64,000 nucleotides of DNA, taken from assembly GCF_023159225.1 (NCBI RefSeq), contig NC_063161.1:118833958-118897957 (forward strand). Reading direction: 5' to 3'. The translations under genes were made by a program, and so were the position numbers. The notes beneath the pieces are model-generated. The model did no database searches, had not been told where the DNA came from, and worked only from the letters and a program-made list of their open reading frames with translations. This stretch comes from Perognathus longimembris pacificus. Lineage: Eukaryota > Chordata > Mammalia > Rodentia > Heteromyidae. Positions 24,296 through 34,015 of the stretch are shown here, piece after piece. Position 1 is the stretch's first letter, and each line of letters opens with the position of its first letter.

Positions 24296-25864
24296 TTTTA
24301 ATATGTATATTTTTTATTATCAAACTGAATTACAGAGAGGTAACAGTTTCATACATTAGGCATTGGATAAATTTCTTATACTGTTTATTACCTCATCCCT
24401 CATTCCCTCTTTCCCCCTCTCCCTTACCCTTCTCCCCCCATGAGTTGTTCAGTTGTTCAGTTCATTTTCACCAAACAGTTTGTAAGTATTGCTTTTGTAG
24501 TTGTTTGTCTTTTTTTACCCTGTGACTCTTGATTTTGGTATTCCCTTACAATTTCCTGGTTCTAATACCAGTATACACAGTTTCCAATATACTCAGATAA
24601 GATACAGAGATAGTGTAGGTACAACCACGGGAAGGTGATACAGGAATATCATCAATAATAGAGGCTACAGTTACATATGTCACGTTGAAAGTAGTTAGAA
24701 CTGTGATATAACAATCATTTCCATAACATGGAGTTCATTTCACTTAGCATTATCTTATGTGTTCATAAGGGTATAGCTATGATCCTCTGCTGGTACTTAC
24801 CTAAACCTGTGCTAATTATTCCCTATAAGGGAGACCATAGAGTCCATGTTTCTTTGGGTCTGGCTCACTTCACTTAGTATAACTTTTCCCAAGTCCTTCC
24901 ATTTCCTTACAAATGGGGCAATGTCATTCTTTCTGATAGAGGCATAAAATTCCATTGTGTATATGTACCACATTTTCTGTTCCACTCATCTACTGAGGGG
25001 CATTTGGGTTGGTTCCAGATTCTAGCTATGACAAATTGTGCTGCGATGAACATTGTTGTGCTGGTGGCTTTAATGTGATTTTGTTTGTGGTCTTTTGGAT
25101 AGATACCTAAAAGTGGGGCTGCTGGGTCATAGGGGAGTTCTATGTTTAGCCTTCTGAGGAATCTCCATACTGCTTGCCAGAGTGGTTGAACCAGTTTACA
25201 TTCCCACCAACAATGAAGTAGGGTTCCCTTTTGGCCACATCCCCTCCAACAGTTGTTATTGTTAGTTTTCTTGATATAGGACATTCTTACTGGGGTGAGA
25301 TGGAATCTCAATGTTGTTTTGATTTGCATTTCTTTTATGGCCAGTGATGTAGAGCTCTTTTTCATATGTCTCTTGGCCATTCTCATTTCCTCATCAGTGA
25401 AGTCTCTTTGTAAGTCTTCAGCCCACTTGATGAGGGGGCTATTGGTTCTTTGCGGTTTTGTTTTGGAGGAAGGTATTTTTTTTAGTTCTGCATATATTTT
25501 AGATATGAGGCCTTTGTCTGTTGTATGGCTGGTAAAGATCTTCCCCCAATCTGTGGGCTTTCTGTTTATCTTGCGAACTATGTCCTTTGCCCTGCAGAAG
25601 CTCTGTAGTTTGATGTAGTCCCATTTGTCCAACCTTTCTTTGATTTGCAGCCTTTCTGGGTCTTTGTTAAGGAAGTTCCATCCTGTGTCAAGGAGGCCAA
25701 GTGTTTCTCCTACTCCTTCCTTTAGTGTTTTCAGGGTGTCTGTTTTGATTTCGAGGTCTTTGATCCATTTGGAATTGATTTTGGTGCAGGGTGATATATA
25801 AGGATCTAGTTTTAGTTTGTTGCATGTGTTGAACCAGTTTTGCCAGCACCATTTGTTAAATAAG
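24296..25864 (-). mobile_element. 5'-truncated L1, antisense, 1.57 kb
   Basis: 3' untranslated region and end of ORF2. The minus-strand frame 25632-24907 reads [35 protein letters not shown] and LLGIYPKDHKQNH, an unbroken 241-codon ORF2 end, so decay is mild. Imperfect target duplications lie at 24279-24294 (gcccaatgtattcttt) and 25865-25880 (gcccattgtattcttt). It inserted 0.3 kb beyond the 5' end of the large L1. Confidence 0.92.
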
Positions 25865-25999
25865 GCCCATTGTATTCTTTCTTATAACTTCTTGTGTTGT
25901 TTTTTCTCTAGCCTAAGGTAAATTGCCTCACATTTGTGCATCACTCAGTATGAGGCAGGATAAATAGATAAGGAGACTGGGAAATTGTCTCCGCTCTAT

Positions 26000-26250
26000 C
26001 ACTGTATCTCATTTGAATACTGTGGATACTATATATACTGCTATTAGAACTAGGGAAGGGAAAGGGAATATCAAAATCGAGAGACAAATGATAAAAAGAC
26101 AAATGACTCCAACAGCAATACTTACAAAAACATTCGGTGTAAACCAACTGGGAGGGGAGGGGGAAGGCAACAAATTTTACAAGCAGTATACCCACTGCCT
26201 TACGTATGAAACTGTAACCCCTCTGTATATCACTTTGTCAATAAATAAGT
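26000..26250 (+). repeat. L1 3' end, sense
   Basis: 'gacaaatgactccaacagc', 'ggtgtaaaccaactgggag', 'aaactgtaacccctctgtat' and 'caataaataag' are the sense 3' untranslated region and A-rich end of the same L1 family. The ORF-like text here is non-coding. AATAAA at 26239 lies in gene-sense orientation. Confidence 0.88.
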
Positions 26251-26303
26251 AATTATTCAAAAAATTATATATATATATAGAAAGTAAAAAAAAATAATAA
26301 AAT

Positions 26304-26480
26304 GGCTGGGAATATGGCCTAGTGGCAAGAGTGCTTGCCCTAGGTTTGATTCCACAGCACCACATATATAGAAAAGGTCAGAATTGGTGCTGTGGCTCAA
26401 GTTGGCAGAGTGTTAGCCTTGAGCAAAAAGAAGCCAGGGACAGTGCTCAGGCCCTGAGTTCAAGCCTCAGGACTGGCAAA
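26304..26480 (+). repeat. IDL-Geo SINE with internal deletion
   Basis: 'ggctgggaatatggcctag', a gap of about 20 bases between 'gcttgcc' and 'ctaggtttgattcc', then complete Geo ending 'caggactggcaaaaaataatt'. Confidence 0.9.
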
Positions 26481-26539
26481 AAATAATTAATAAAAATACC
26501 AAACACAAATTGCATGCAGAGAGTTAACTGGGTGTGATG

Positions 26540-26880
26540 GAGGGGCCAAGTACCAGTAGCTCATACCTGCAATCTTGCTACCTGAGAGGCTGAGAATGGA
26601 AGAATGACAGCTCAAGGACAGCCTGGGAAGAACTAAGCACATAGCTAAGTGGTGGTGCATGCTTTACTTCTTAAGCTCCATGGAAGACTGAGATTGGGAG
26701 GATCATGGTTCCAAGAAAGCTGAGGAAGAGAAGTCTGTAAGATTCAAGTTACACAGGAAGATTCTGGATACAGTGGCTGTCATTGTACCAATGATGAAGA
26801 GAAGCCTAAGTAGGCAGATTTCAGCCCAGGCATGTAAGCACAGGGGCAGGAAGTAAGATCTTATCTTGAAAAATAGCTAG
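26540..26880 (+). repeat. 7SL-derived (B1-like) SINE and diverged continuation
   Basis: 'agctcatacctgcaatcttg', 'gagaggctgagaatggaaga' and 'aaggacagcctggg' follow the B1/Alu plan at 26550-26635. A second weaker copy ('ggtggtgcatgc', 'agactgagattgggaggatc') follows to about 26720. Beyond that the assignment is doubtful. Confidence 0.6.
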
Positions 26881-27099
26881 TACATAAAAGAGTTGTATGA
26901 GTGGCTCACTTGTAGGCCACCACTGAGCTAGTTTGAGGCCCACTGTTCAAACTACAAGCACATATGATGTGGATAGGCCCATATCATATCTCCATGCTTT
27001 AAAATAGTAGGCAATAATAAACAGTACCCCTTTTGGTGACCTACAACTATTGTCTAATGATTAGAGGTTACTCAACTTCATTGTGAAGCTACATATTTC

Positions 27100-27163
27100 T
27101 AGATGTATTTTTTTTTTCCTGGTAGTGGGGCTTGAACTCTGGGCCTGGGTGCTGTCCCTGAGC
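27100..27163 (-). repeat. Geo module fragment, antisense, with target duplication
   Basis: T run then 'ggggcttgaactctgggcc' and 'gctgtccctgagct', the reversed right end of Geo. Flanked by tgtgaagctacatatttc (27082-27099) and tgtgaagctatatatttc (27164-27181), one mismatch in 18. A 5'-truncated insertion of 64 bp. Confidence 0.85.
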
Positions 27164-27879
27164 TGTGAAGCTATATATTTCCCCAGCTCAGAATATAAAG
27201 TACTTGTGCAAAGGCCACCATTTTTAGCTTGATTCTCACTCCTACCCTTCTAGCCACTCACTTCTCTCCCCTCTTTCCCCTGTGGTTTTTAAAAAAACAA
27301 AACAAAACACCTGTTCCACTAAAATAAGTCTTTGCAAAAACTTCCACCTTGCAAGACTCAGTTTTGCAGAACACCTCTAGGTGCTTTTCATGTGTTCATC
27401 TAAAGTGCCCATGGCTTTGCATGAATGAAGCAACCTTTCATCCAGTGACACATGTGCTGCTTGATGCTTAACAGAACCATCTTAGGTCTCCAAAATTCTC
27501 TTTATACAAAGACCTCTGCTTCCTGCTATGTTACCGGACAAACTCTACTTTTGTTCCTGCAACTCATATATCTTCATCTTCTCTACTCAGGGAATATACC
27601 AGTCTTTACCAGAGTTCTTATTTCCAATGAGACAGGCAAGAAAGTCTTTCAAGGAAAAAATCTAGGGCAATGTTGGGATTTGCCTCATTTGTTTTCTGAC
27701 TCTCAAGATCCGTTTTCCCCCCTCCCCCATACACCTTTGCCTGCCTAGTGCCTTCAAAACCATGGCTTCATATAATTATGTCTGACATTTTGGCTGTTTA
27801 AAGTACAATGTAAATATGGTCCCCAGATACATTTTTGTTAGCCAGAAATAGAAGTCTTGGTACTTTGGGGCTGGGCTTT

Positions 27880-27990
27880 TACTGAGGGAAGAAATAACAA
27901 GTTGGATAAGAAATGTACTCACTGAGTTACAGATGAAACTGTAACCCCTCTGTACTTCACTTTGACAATAAAATAAATTTAAGAAAAAAG
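27880..27990 (+). repeat. L1 3' end, sense, short
   Basis: 'aagaaatgtactcactgag', 'aaactgtaacccctctgtac', 'actttgacaataaaataaa'. The insert is only about 110 bp of L1 3' terminus and carries an AATAAA in gene-sense orientation. Confidence 0.85.
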
Positions 27991-28814
27991 AAAAAGATCA
28001 GTTTTGCAATTGTGTAGAACTATAAACATCTATGGTAATATTGCTAAGTACTTTCAATTCTTCATCTCCAGAGGATCCCCCAAGTCATTAGATCTCTAAG
28101 AGACAAATGAATTGATGTTCTATTATTTTTTTAATTTGCTTCCCAGCTTCTGACATTTGTTTGCAGGCTTGCTGTTAGCTGTTTTGATATTAGCTTTGTG
28201 TACACAATAATAGTTGTGGCATGATTACTGCCTACATGAGAGAAAATTTAAGATACTATTCATTGTGAGATATATTCTGATTTTGTGTGAAAAAAATATG
28301 AAAAGCTAGTTCTCTTAGATCCCATGAAATAGGGTATTTTGATAATAGAAAATTCTAACTCATGAAGTCAAAGATGGCACCAAAGTTTTTGTTGTAGAAT
28401 ATTTTAAGAATGAAAGTATTCTTGGCATGAAGAACTTAAAGAAGTTCCAGTTGAGCATGGGGAAAGTATTTGCTGGCTTTTCCAGCATATATCCTCTATT
28501 AAGTAACTGCATATATTCTAGAGGGTGAGTGTGGAAAGCTTAAATGACCAGCTTCTCCTTGTTTTATCAGATACATTTTGACAATAGTAAAATTGGCATG
28601 AAGATTTAAAACATACCATTAAAACTTCCTGAATACTGGTGGATTTTTTTTAAAGTTAGCCAATTATAGTAACAATAATGGAACTTTCATTTTCAAAAGT
28701 AATATTAAGTATTAACCTCATAGGTTCCAAGGGAAGATTCCTAAAAACATGAAGTTATCAAAAGATCTAGAAGTAATATAAAGTCAGATATCAGAAGATA
28801 AACCCTGCTTTTCT

Positions 28815-29000
28815 TTTTATTTCTCTCACTTTATTATTGTCAAATAGTCCAAAAGGGTTTCAATTTTACATGTCTATTCATATGTGCAATGCATCTTGAT
28901 CAATCACCCCTTCCATCTTCCCCTGCCCTCCCAACTATCCCCTCCCTACCCATCTCCAAAATAATGCCATTATCATCTTTCTTTGATATATCAATGAATC
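28815..29000 (-). repeat. Older L1 3' tail, antisense
   Basis: 'tttattattgtcaaatagtcc', 'gggtttcaattttacatgt', 'caatgcatcttgatcaatc' then C/T-rich text. The same pattern recurs at 40330, 50685 and 52206, so this is an older L1 subfamily tail. Confidence 0.6.
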
Positions 29001-30859
29001 ACACAGCATATCCACAATCATTTCAAAATTTGCATATAATATTCTATATAGAAAAGTATAGAGTATACATCATTCATTATATGGATTTTTAAGGAAATCT
29101 TTTAGGCATAATCCTTGATAACAATTTTCTTGCAAAGGGGCATTTACAACTCATGAATGTAAAATGACAAAATTTTTGACTCCCATAAATAATTTTCCCA
29201 TTCAACCAACATGTTATCTAATCTATGAAACAGGTTTTTTAGAACTTTTGATTAATAATCTAGAAATGAGTCTCAAAGATTGGCATCATGGTTGTGACAA
29301 CAAAAAAAAAAGAACAGATTAGAATAGATGCACTTGGTCATAGAATGGTGAAGCTTTGTGGGAAAGAGCACTTGAAGGAATGCACAACATGGTAAGAGAC
29401 ATAGTCATCTGCTTCAACAACCATAACAGCTCCATGTGCCACAGAGGAACCAAGTGGCTCACACTTTCTGGGATCTCCTAAATATCCCTCTGTCTATAAC
29501 ATCACTGTGAAGGACACATAGATGAATCTCCCAAATCATCAAGGAGGACAATTATTCAGACAGTAACAACTCAAACAGTAGATGACTTCTTATCAACATA
29601 CAGAAAATATTTTTTAAGTTTTCTCTATTTTACTTTTCAAGAAAACAAGACCAGGATTTCAGTGATACAGCAGGGAATATTAAAGTTTCCTTGGAGAAAC
29701 ACATTAGGTATACTCTGAGTTAAACAGAGTGAAATGGGTGTTATCGGTTTAGGCCCCTTAAGAAACTAAGTCACGTGTTTTGAAAATTTCCATGTGGGAC
29801 ATGGATATGGACATGTGAGATTTCCCCCACCTTTTGTTCCTTAGGTTCTCTTTTCAAGGGTCATTTTGTATGACTCATTTTTTTTTTACTTGCCTACTTT
29901 GAATCCTTAGTCCCTCATAATGGAGTATGATAGAAATATAACTAATACATCCTTAAAACTGTTTGTAGAATAATGCAATACATTTACAGATCCCCTTGTG
30001 ATCTGCTAAAACTTGTCAGACCTCTCCACAATTGAACCATAAGTCATGACTTTTCCTATTTCTGTACTGGGTTCTACCAAACATTCATTTGGAGCAGCCT
30101 GTGTTATTCCATTTTCTTATCAATAAGACAAGTACAGAAGGATATCAGTAGACATTTTGCTCTTCCCTGTCTGCTTTTTCCATCTTATCCTTTTCCCCCA
30201 ACAATCTTTTAGGTTCCTCTCCTGCCTTCTCCTGGGAGCATGCAATTGTTAGCGTATCAGCCAAAAGCTAGGGTTAATGCCTCAGTCTGTGGAATGTGAA
30301 TTAATTCTCAACAAAGCAAAAGCAAGGCACATGAGCTGAGTGGGGGTCAGAAGACTGCACAGCCCAACAGAAAGCTTCCTTTGACTTGCACTTTATTTGA
30401 CCTGTGGATAAACAAAGACTTTCTATTTCTAGAAAACACATTGTTTGAACGGCTTTGAATTTCTTTTGCAAATTTAAAAACTGATGTCTTTATGTAAGGC
30501 ATTTAGGACTCTGGGGGCCCCAGTCTTAACATTGTTGTGTTCCATTTCCATTCCCTTGTTACATTTTTTATTCCTATATGTCACAAAGTCTTAGCTCGCT
30601 AAAGTTGAGACTTTTCTTCAACAAGGCAGGACCTTAAAAATAGCTGTAAGGAAGTGTGAGTACTTTTTTCCAATATCATAGTGAACACAATAAATGTAAC
30701 CTCCTTAGGACAGGAATGAAGACATCTGATTCTTCTTCTTGCATCAATGAGTAATACGCTAGGTACCTTGGAATGTTAAAAGCATAACAAAACAGTCTTT
30801 AGCTTTTATTCTTAAAGAGATTGGGAATAACGGGAGGAAAATAAAATATATAGAATACC

Positions 30860-31015
30860 TGCCATGTTCCAAGCAATACTTCTATGTATGGGAATCTGTC
30901 TTTATATCTATTAATTACAGTAACAGGAAGCAGCTATTGCTTTACTTGTTTTATGAAAGAGGAAACTGAGTTGCTGAGAAGTTAGAAAACTTCTGAGATT
31001 CACTTATTCAAACTC
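30860..31015 (-). repeat. MIR SINE, antisense, partial
   Basis: 'ccatgttccaagcaatac', 'ttaattacagtaacagg', 'atgaaagaggaaactgagtt', 'ctgagaagttagaaaactt' follow the reversed MIR core. Confidence 0.65.
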
Positions 31016-31275
31016 TCCTAAAGATAAGATGACAATGCTAAGATTCTGAGAAGTTGGTTTATTTGGGGATTCTTTCATTTAAGCTAATGTGTTATTATGA
31101 TATTAAACAGTATTGCAAAGATTTGCAAGAACAGAGTCCTACAGTGCTTCTGAGAATACTGCTGAGTTTTTTTAGAAACTTGCCTTTCTTGTCTTCTGCA
31201 GTGCATTCCTACCCATTTAACCTTGGAATTCATACTGTTAGGCAGCTGCATTTCTTCATCGTAAAATCCGTTCTG

Positions 31276-31372
31276 AAGTAGAGGTATAGCTTAAAGTGGT
31301 AGAGTGCCAACCTTGAGCCGAAGGAATAGCACAAAGCCCTGAATTCAAGCCCCAGGACTTAGACACAGAGAG
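31276..31372 (+). repeat. Geo SINE module without a left half
   Basis: 'agaggtatagcttaaagtgg', 'tagagtgccaaccttgagcc', 'ccctgaattcaagccccagg'. It is an old copy of the right-hand module with no ID or B1 text before it. Confidence 0.75.
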
Positions 31373-31511
31373 AGGTATAGGCGGTGGGGAGGGAGGGGAG
31401 AAAACCTGCTTTGCTTGTGTCATAGTATGGGTAAACCAATATATGGTCTGATTTAGGTGAAAATGAGTAACATTGCCTGGGGCCTAATTGTGTACATGTT
31501 ATCTACCTCTA

Positions 31512-31605
31512 ATACTTTATTATTTTTATTGACATCTCTTAGTTGTACAAAGCTGTTTCATCTTAACATGTCCATTTATAGCTACAATGTATCATTTTTT
31601 AATCT
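31512..31605 (-). repeat. Older L1 3' tail, antisense, short
   Basis: 'ttattatttttattgacatc', 'ttagttgtacaaagctgttt', 'tagctacaatgtatc' resemble the tails at 6530, 28815 and 52206. Confidence 0.5.
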
Positions 31606-31943
31606 GCTAAATTTAGGGTAATTTATAAGTAGGGGGAGAGAAGTAATTATGATAAAATCATCTGTGATTCATTTAAATTTAACAAAACTTCAAATGGGAT
31701 ATACATAGAGACATGTTATCAATAATTGGGGGAATAGCATAACACAATAGTATGACACAAGAGCCTTTAGGGTTAGGAACAGGTGGTGTGAATGGAGACA
31801 GTCAAGAAGTAAAAGGGCAGGATTTCTTCCCTTGGAGAGTTCAAAGCATACTAACAAATACATTGCCCCCTCCTCTTATCTGTCTTAATTTTCCAAGGCA
31901 CTCTGCCAGAGATATACAGATCGTGATATGATAAATTCATCCA

Positions 31944-32030
31944 CTGAAACTTAATTCAATGTAAATGCTCTGATCTGGTATTTTCTTCCCCTGAAACTTA
32001 ATTCAATGTAAATGCTCTGATGGTATTTTA
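31944..32030 (+). repeat. 47-bp tandem duplication
   Basis: A 31-base block at 31944-31974 recurs exactly at 31991-32021, offset 47. The following 'ctggtatttt' and 'ggtatttt' extend the match with a 2-base loss. Confidence 0.95.
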
Positions 32031-32293
32031 ACATCAAAAAGGAAAATTTTCAAATCCATTTTTAACATACTAAAAATTCATATGGTCTTTAACAGGCCAA
32101 ATCCTCCCTAAGTGAACTGGTGATTAGCTCCTTTGAAATATTTTATTTCGAGGAAACTAGAAATTTTAAGTCCCAGATATTGGCTTTCCTACTTCAAACA
32201 CTGATTTTTAAAAAAAATGTATATTTTGAGACATATTAAGTCACAGTCTTTGAATAGAAGGCAATGAATAATTTCATGTCAAAATATAGACTT

Positions 32294-32499
32294 TTTTTCT
32301 TATTTATTGTCAAAGTGATGTACAGAGAGGTTACAGTTTCATACGTTTGTTACCTCCTCCCTCATTCCCCCCTCCTCCCTCCCCCTTTCCCTCTACCCGC
32401 ATGAGTTGTTCAGTTGGTTTACACCAAATGGTTTTGCAAGTATTGCTTTTGGAGTCATTTGTCTTTTTATCCTTTGTCTCTCAATTTTGATATTCCCTA
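32294..32499 (-). mobile_element. L1 3' end, antisense, 0.2 kb, with target duplication
   Basis: 'tcaaagtgatgtacagagag', 'gttacagtttcatacg', C-rich tract, ending 'ttgatattccctaa'. Flanks 'aaatatagactttt' before and 'attatagactttt' after suggest the target duplication. In the pre-insertion sequence this point lay about 40 bp from the exon at 33941. Confidence 0.8.
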
Positions 32500-32899
32500 A
32501 ATTATAGACTTTTAAAACATTGCTTTGAGGGCTCAATAGCTATGTGCATGTGATCATATAAAATGATGCTTATCAAAATGAACTCCAAGAAATGAAAACA
32601 ACAGGTTTTTTTTTTCATTGTACTTTTTGCTGTTCTTTTTTTGTTTGTTTGTTTCATCTGGGTTCCCCCCCCCCATTTTTGTTACTGTTTTTTATTTTTG
32701 TACCCTTTATTTTGTATATAAGTTTATTTGATTTAGGGAGGGGAAAGGGAAGTGTGGAAGTGGTAGGACAAAGGGTAAACTAATTTAGCTAGCCATTGTG
32801 TTGGAAATGAACTATACAACTTGATGAGGAGGGGGGCAAGGAGAGAAAAACCTGGGAGAAAATAAGGGAAAGGATAGAGCTGTTAAAAAAGAAACGTAA

Positions 32900-33122
32900 G
32901 CCAGGGGCTGGTGGCCCATGCCTGTTATCCTAGCTGCTTAGGAGGCTGAGATCTTAGGGATCGAAGTTCAAAGCCAGCGCAGGAAAGTCTGAGAGACTCT
33001 TTTCTCCAATTAACCACCAGAAAACTGGAAGTGGTGCTGTGGCTCAAGTGGTAGAGCACTAACCTTGAGCTAAAAAGCTAATGGACAGCACACAGGCCCA
33101 GAGTTCAAGCCCTATGACCAAC
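32900..33122 (+). repeat. B1-Geo dimeric SINE
   Basis: B1 half 'ggtggcccatgcctgttatc', 'tgcttaggaggctgagatc', linker 'ttctccaattaaccaccag', Geo 'ctgtggctcaagtggtagag' to 'agttcaagccctatgacc'. Compared with normal B1 the half lacks the usual 'gcctggtctacatag' part. Confidence 0.93.
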
Positions 33123-33139
33123 AAAAGAAAGAGAAAAAG

Positions 33140-33812
33140 AGAGAAAAATGTACTTGGAGTTCATTTCACTTTGCATCACCTTGTATGATCATATGTACAT
33201 ATGTGATCTTGTAATCCTCTGCTAGAACTATCCTAGACATTTACTCATTATTAACAGTGAGGGAAACCATGGAATTTGTTTCTTTGATTCTGGCTTAATA
33301 TGATTTTTTCCAAGTCTTTCCATTTCCTTATGAATGGAGTAATGTCATTCTTTCTGATAGAAGCATAAAATTCCATTGTGTATATATACCACATTTTCTT
33401 GATATATTCAAGAGGGGTATCTGGGTTGGTTCCATAGTTTAGCTATGGTGAACAATGCTGCAATGAACTGGTAGCTTTAGAATGGTCTTCTTTGTGATCC
33501 TTTGGGTAGATGCTCAAAAGGGTTGCTGGACCATAGGGGAGCTCTATGTTTAGTCATTTGTGGAAGTGGTTGGACAAGTTGACACTCCCACCAATGGTGT
33601 AGTAGAGTTCCCTTTTGGCCACATCCCCGCCAGCATCTGTTGTTATTAGTTTTCTTGATAATGGCCATTCTAGTTGGGATGAGGTGGAGGGAAGGTGTGA
33701 GAAAAACGAGGGAGGGGGTAAAAAGTATGGCAAGAAATGTACTCATTACCTTATGTATGTAACTGTAACCCTTCTGTACATCACCTTGACAAGTTAAAAT
33801 TAAAAAAGAAAA
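33140..33812. mobile_element. L1 with inverted 5' part (twin-priming shape)
   Basis: 33140-33686 is antisense L1 (ORF2 end: the minus-strand frame 33821-33477 includes [21 protein letters not shown]), while 33690-33812 is the sense 3' end of the family ('caagaaatgtactcattacc', 'aactgtaacccttctgtac', 'ttgacaagttaaaatt'). An inverted 5' segment joined to a sense 3' segment is the usual product of twin priming. Confidence 0.7.
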
Positions 33813-33940
33813 GATGGACAAGAAAAAAAAAGAAATTTACTCATTACCTGACTTATATAACTGTAACCCCTCTGTACATCACGTTTGCAATAAAACTTTT
33901 AAAAATAAAATAAAACATTGCTTTGTTTTTCTCTCTCTAG

Positions 33941-34015
33941 TGGATGATACAGTGGTTGCCATTCCCTATGGAAGTCGACACAGTCGCCTTGTCTTAAAAG
34001 GACCAGATCATTTGT
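33941..34015 (+). CDS. ADAMTSL1: ADAMTSL1 exon: spacer, part 1
   Basis: This 75-bp internal exon has phase 1 at both ends. After completing the split codon (T|TG, leucine) it encodes DDTVVAIPYGSRHSRLVLKG and then PDHL, with the next codon split (T|AT, tyrosine). This is the first beta-rich stretch of the spacer, which in ADAMTS-family proteins contributes to matrix or substrate contacts. The acceptor is ctctctctag and the donor is TTTGT|gtgagt. Against my memory of the human protein, leucine replaces serine at the entry codon and serine replaces isoleucine in SRHSRLV. L1 sequence and its target duplication reach to 15 bp before the acceptor AG, so branch point and tract were partly rebuilt. 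Confidence 0.95.

Larger units (their letters stand above)
32528..33911 (+). mobile_element. L1 3' insertion, sense, with nested elements, abutting an exon
   Basis: Perfect 14-bp duplications aaaacattgctttg at 32514-32527 and 33912-33925 bracket it. The outer element is sense L1 3' untranslated region (32528 to about 32890, 'aaaatgaactccaagaaatg') and its end ('taactgtaacccctctgtac', 'caataaaac', A-rich tail) at 33812-33911. Nested between them are a B1-Geo SINE and an L1 with inverted 5' part. The right boundary is 15 bp before the AG of the exon at 33941. Confidence 0.85.
8141..33940 (+). other. ADAMTSL1: ADAMTSL1 intron, 25.8 kb
   Basis: Bounded by a gtaaga donor and a ttctctctctag acceptor. 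Roughly half is recognisable repeat, chiefly L1 (15840-23959, 24296-25864 and the cluster 32294-33911), plus SINEs and microsatellites. Unique-looking stretches without a nameable element are 8870-9600, 10530-12000, 12110-12970, 27190-27880, 28000-28810, 29010-30850 and 31610-31940. No additional ADAMTSL1 exon was seen. Confidence 0.85.
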
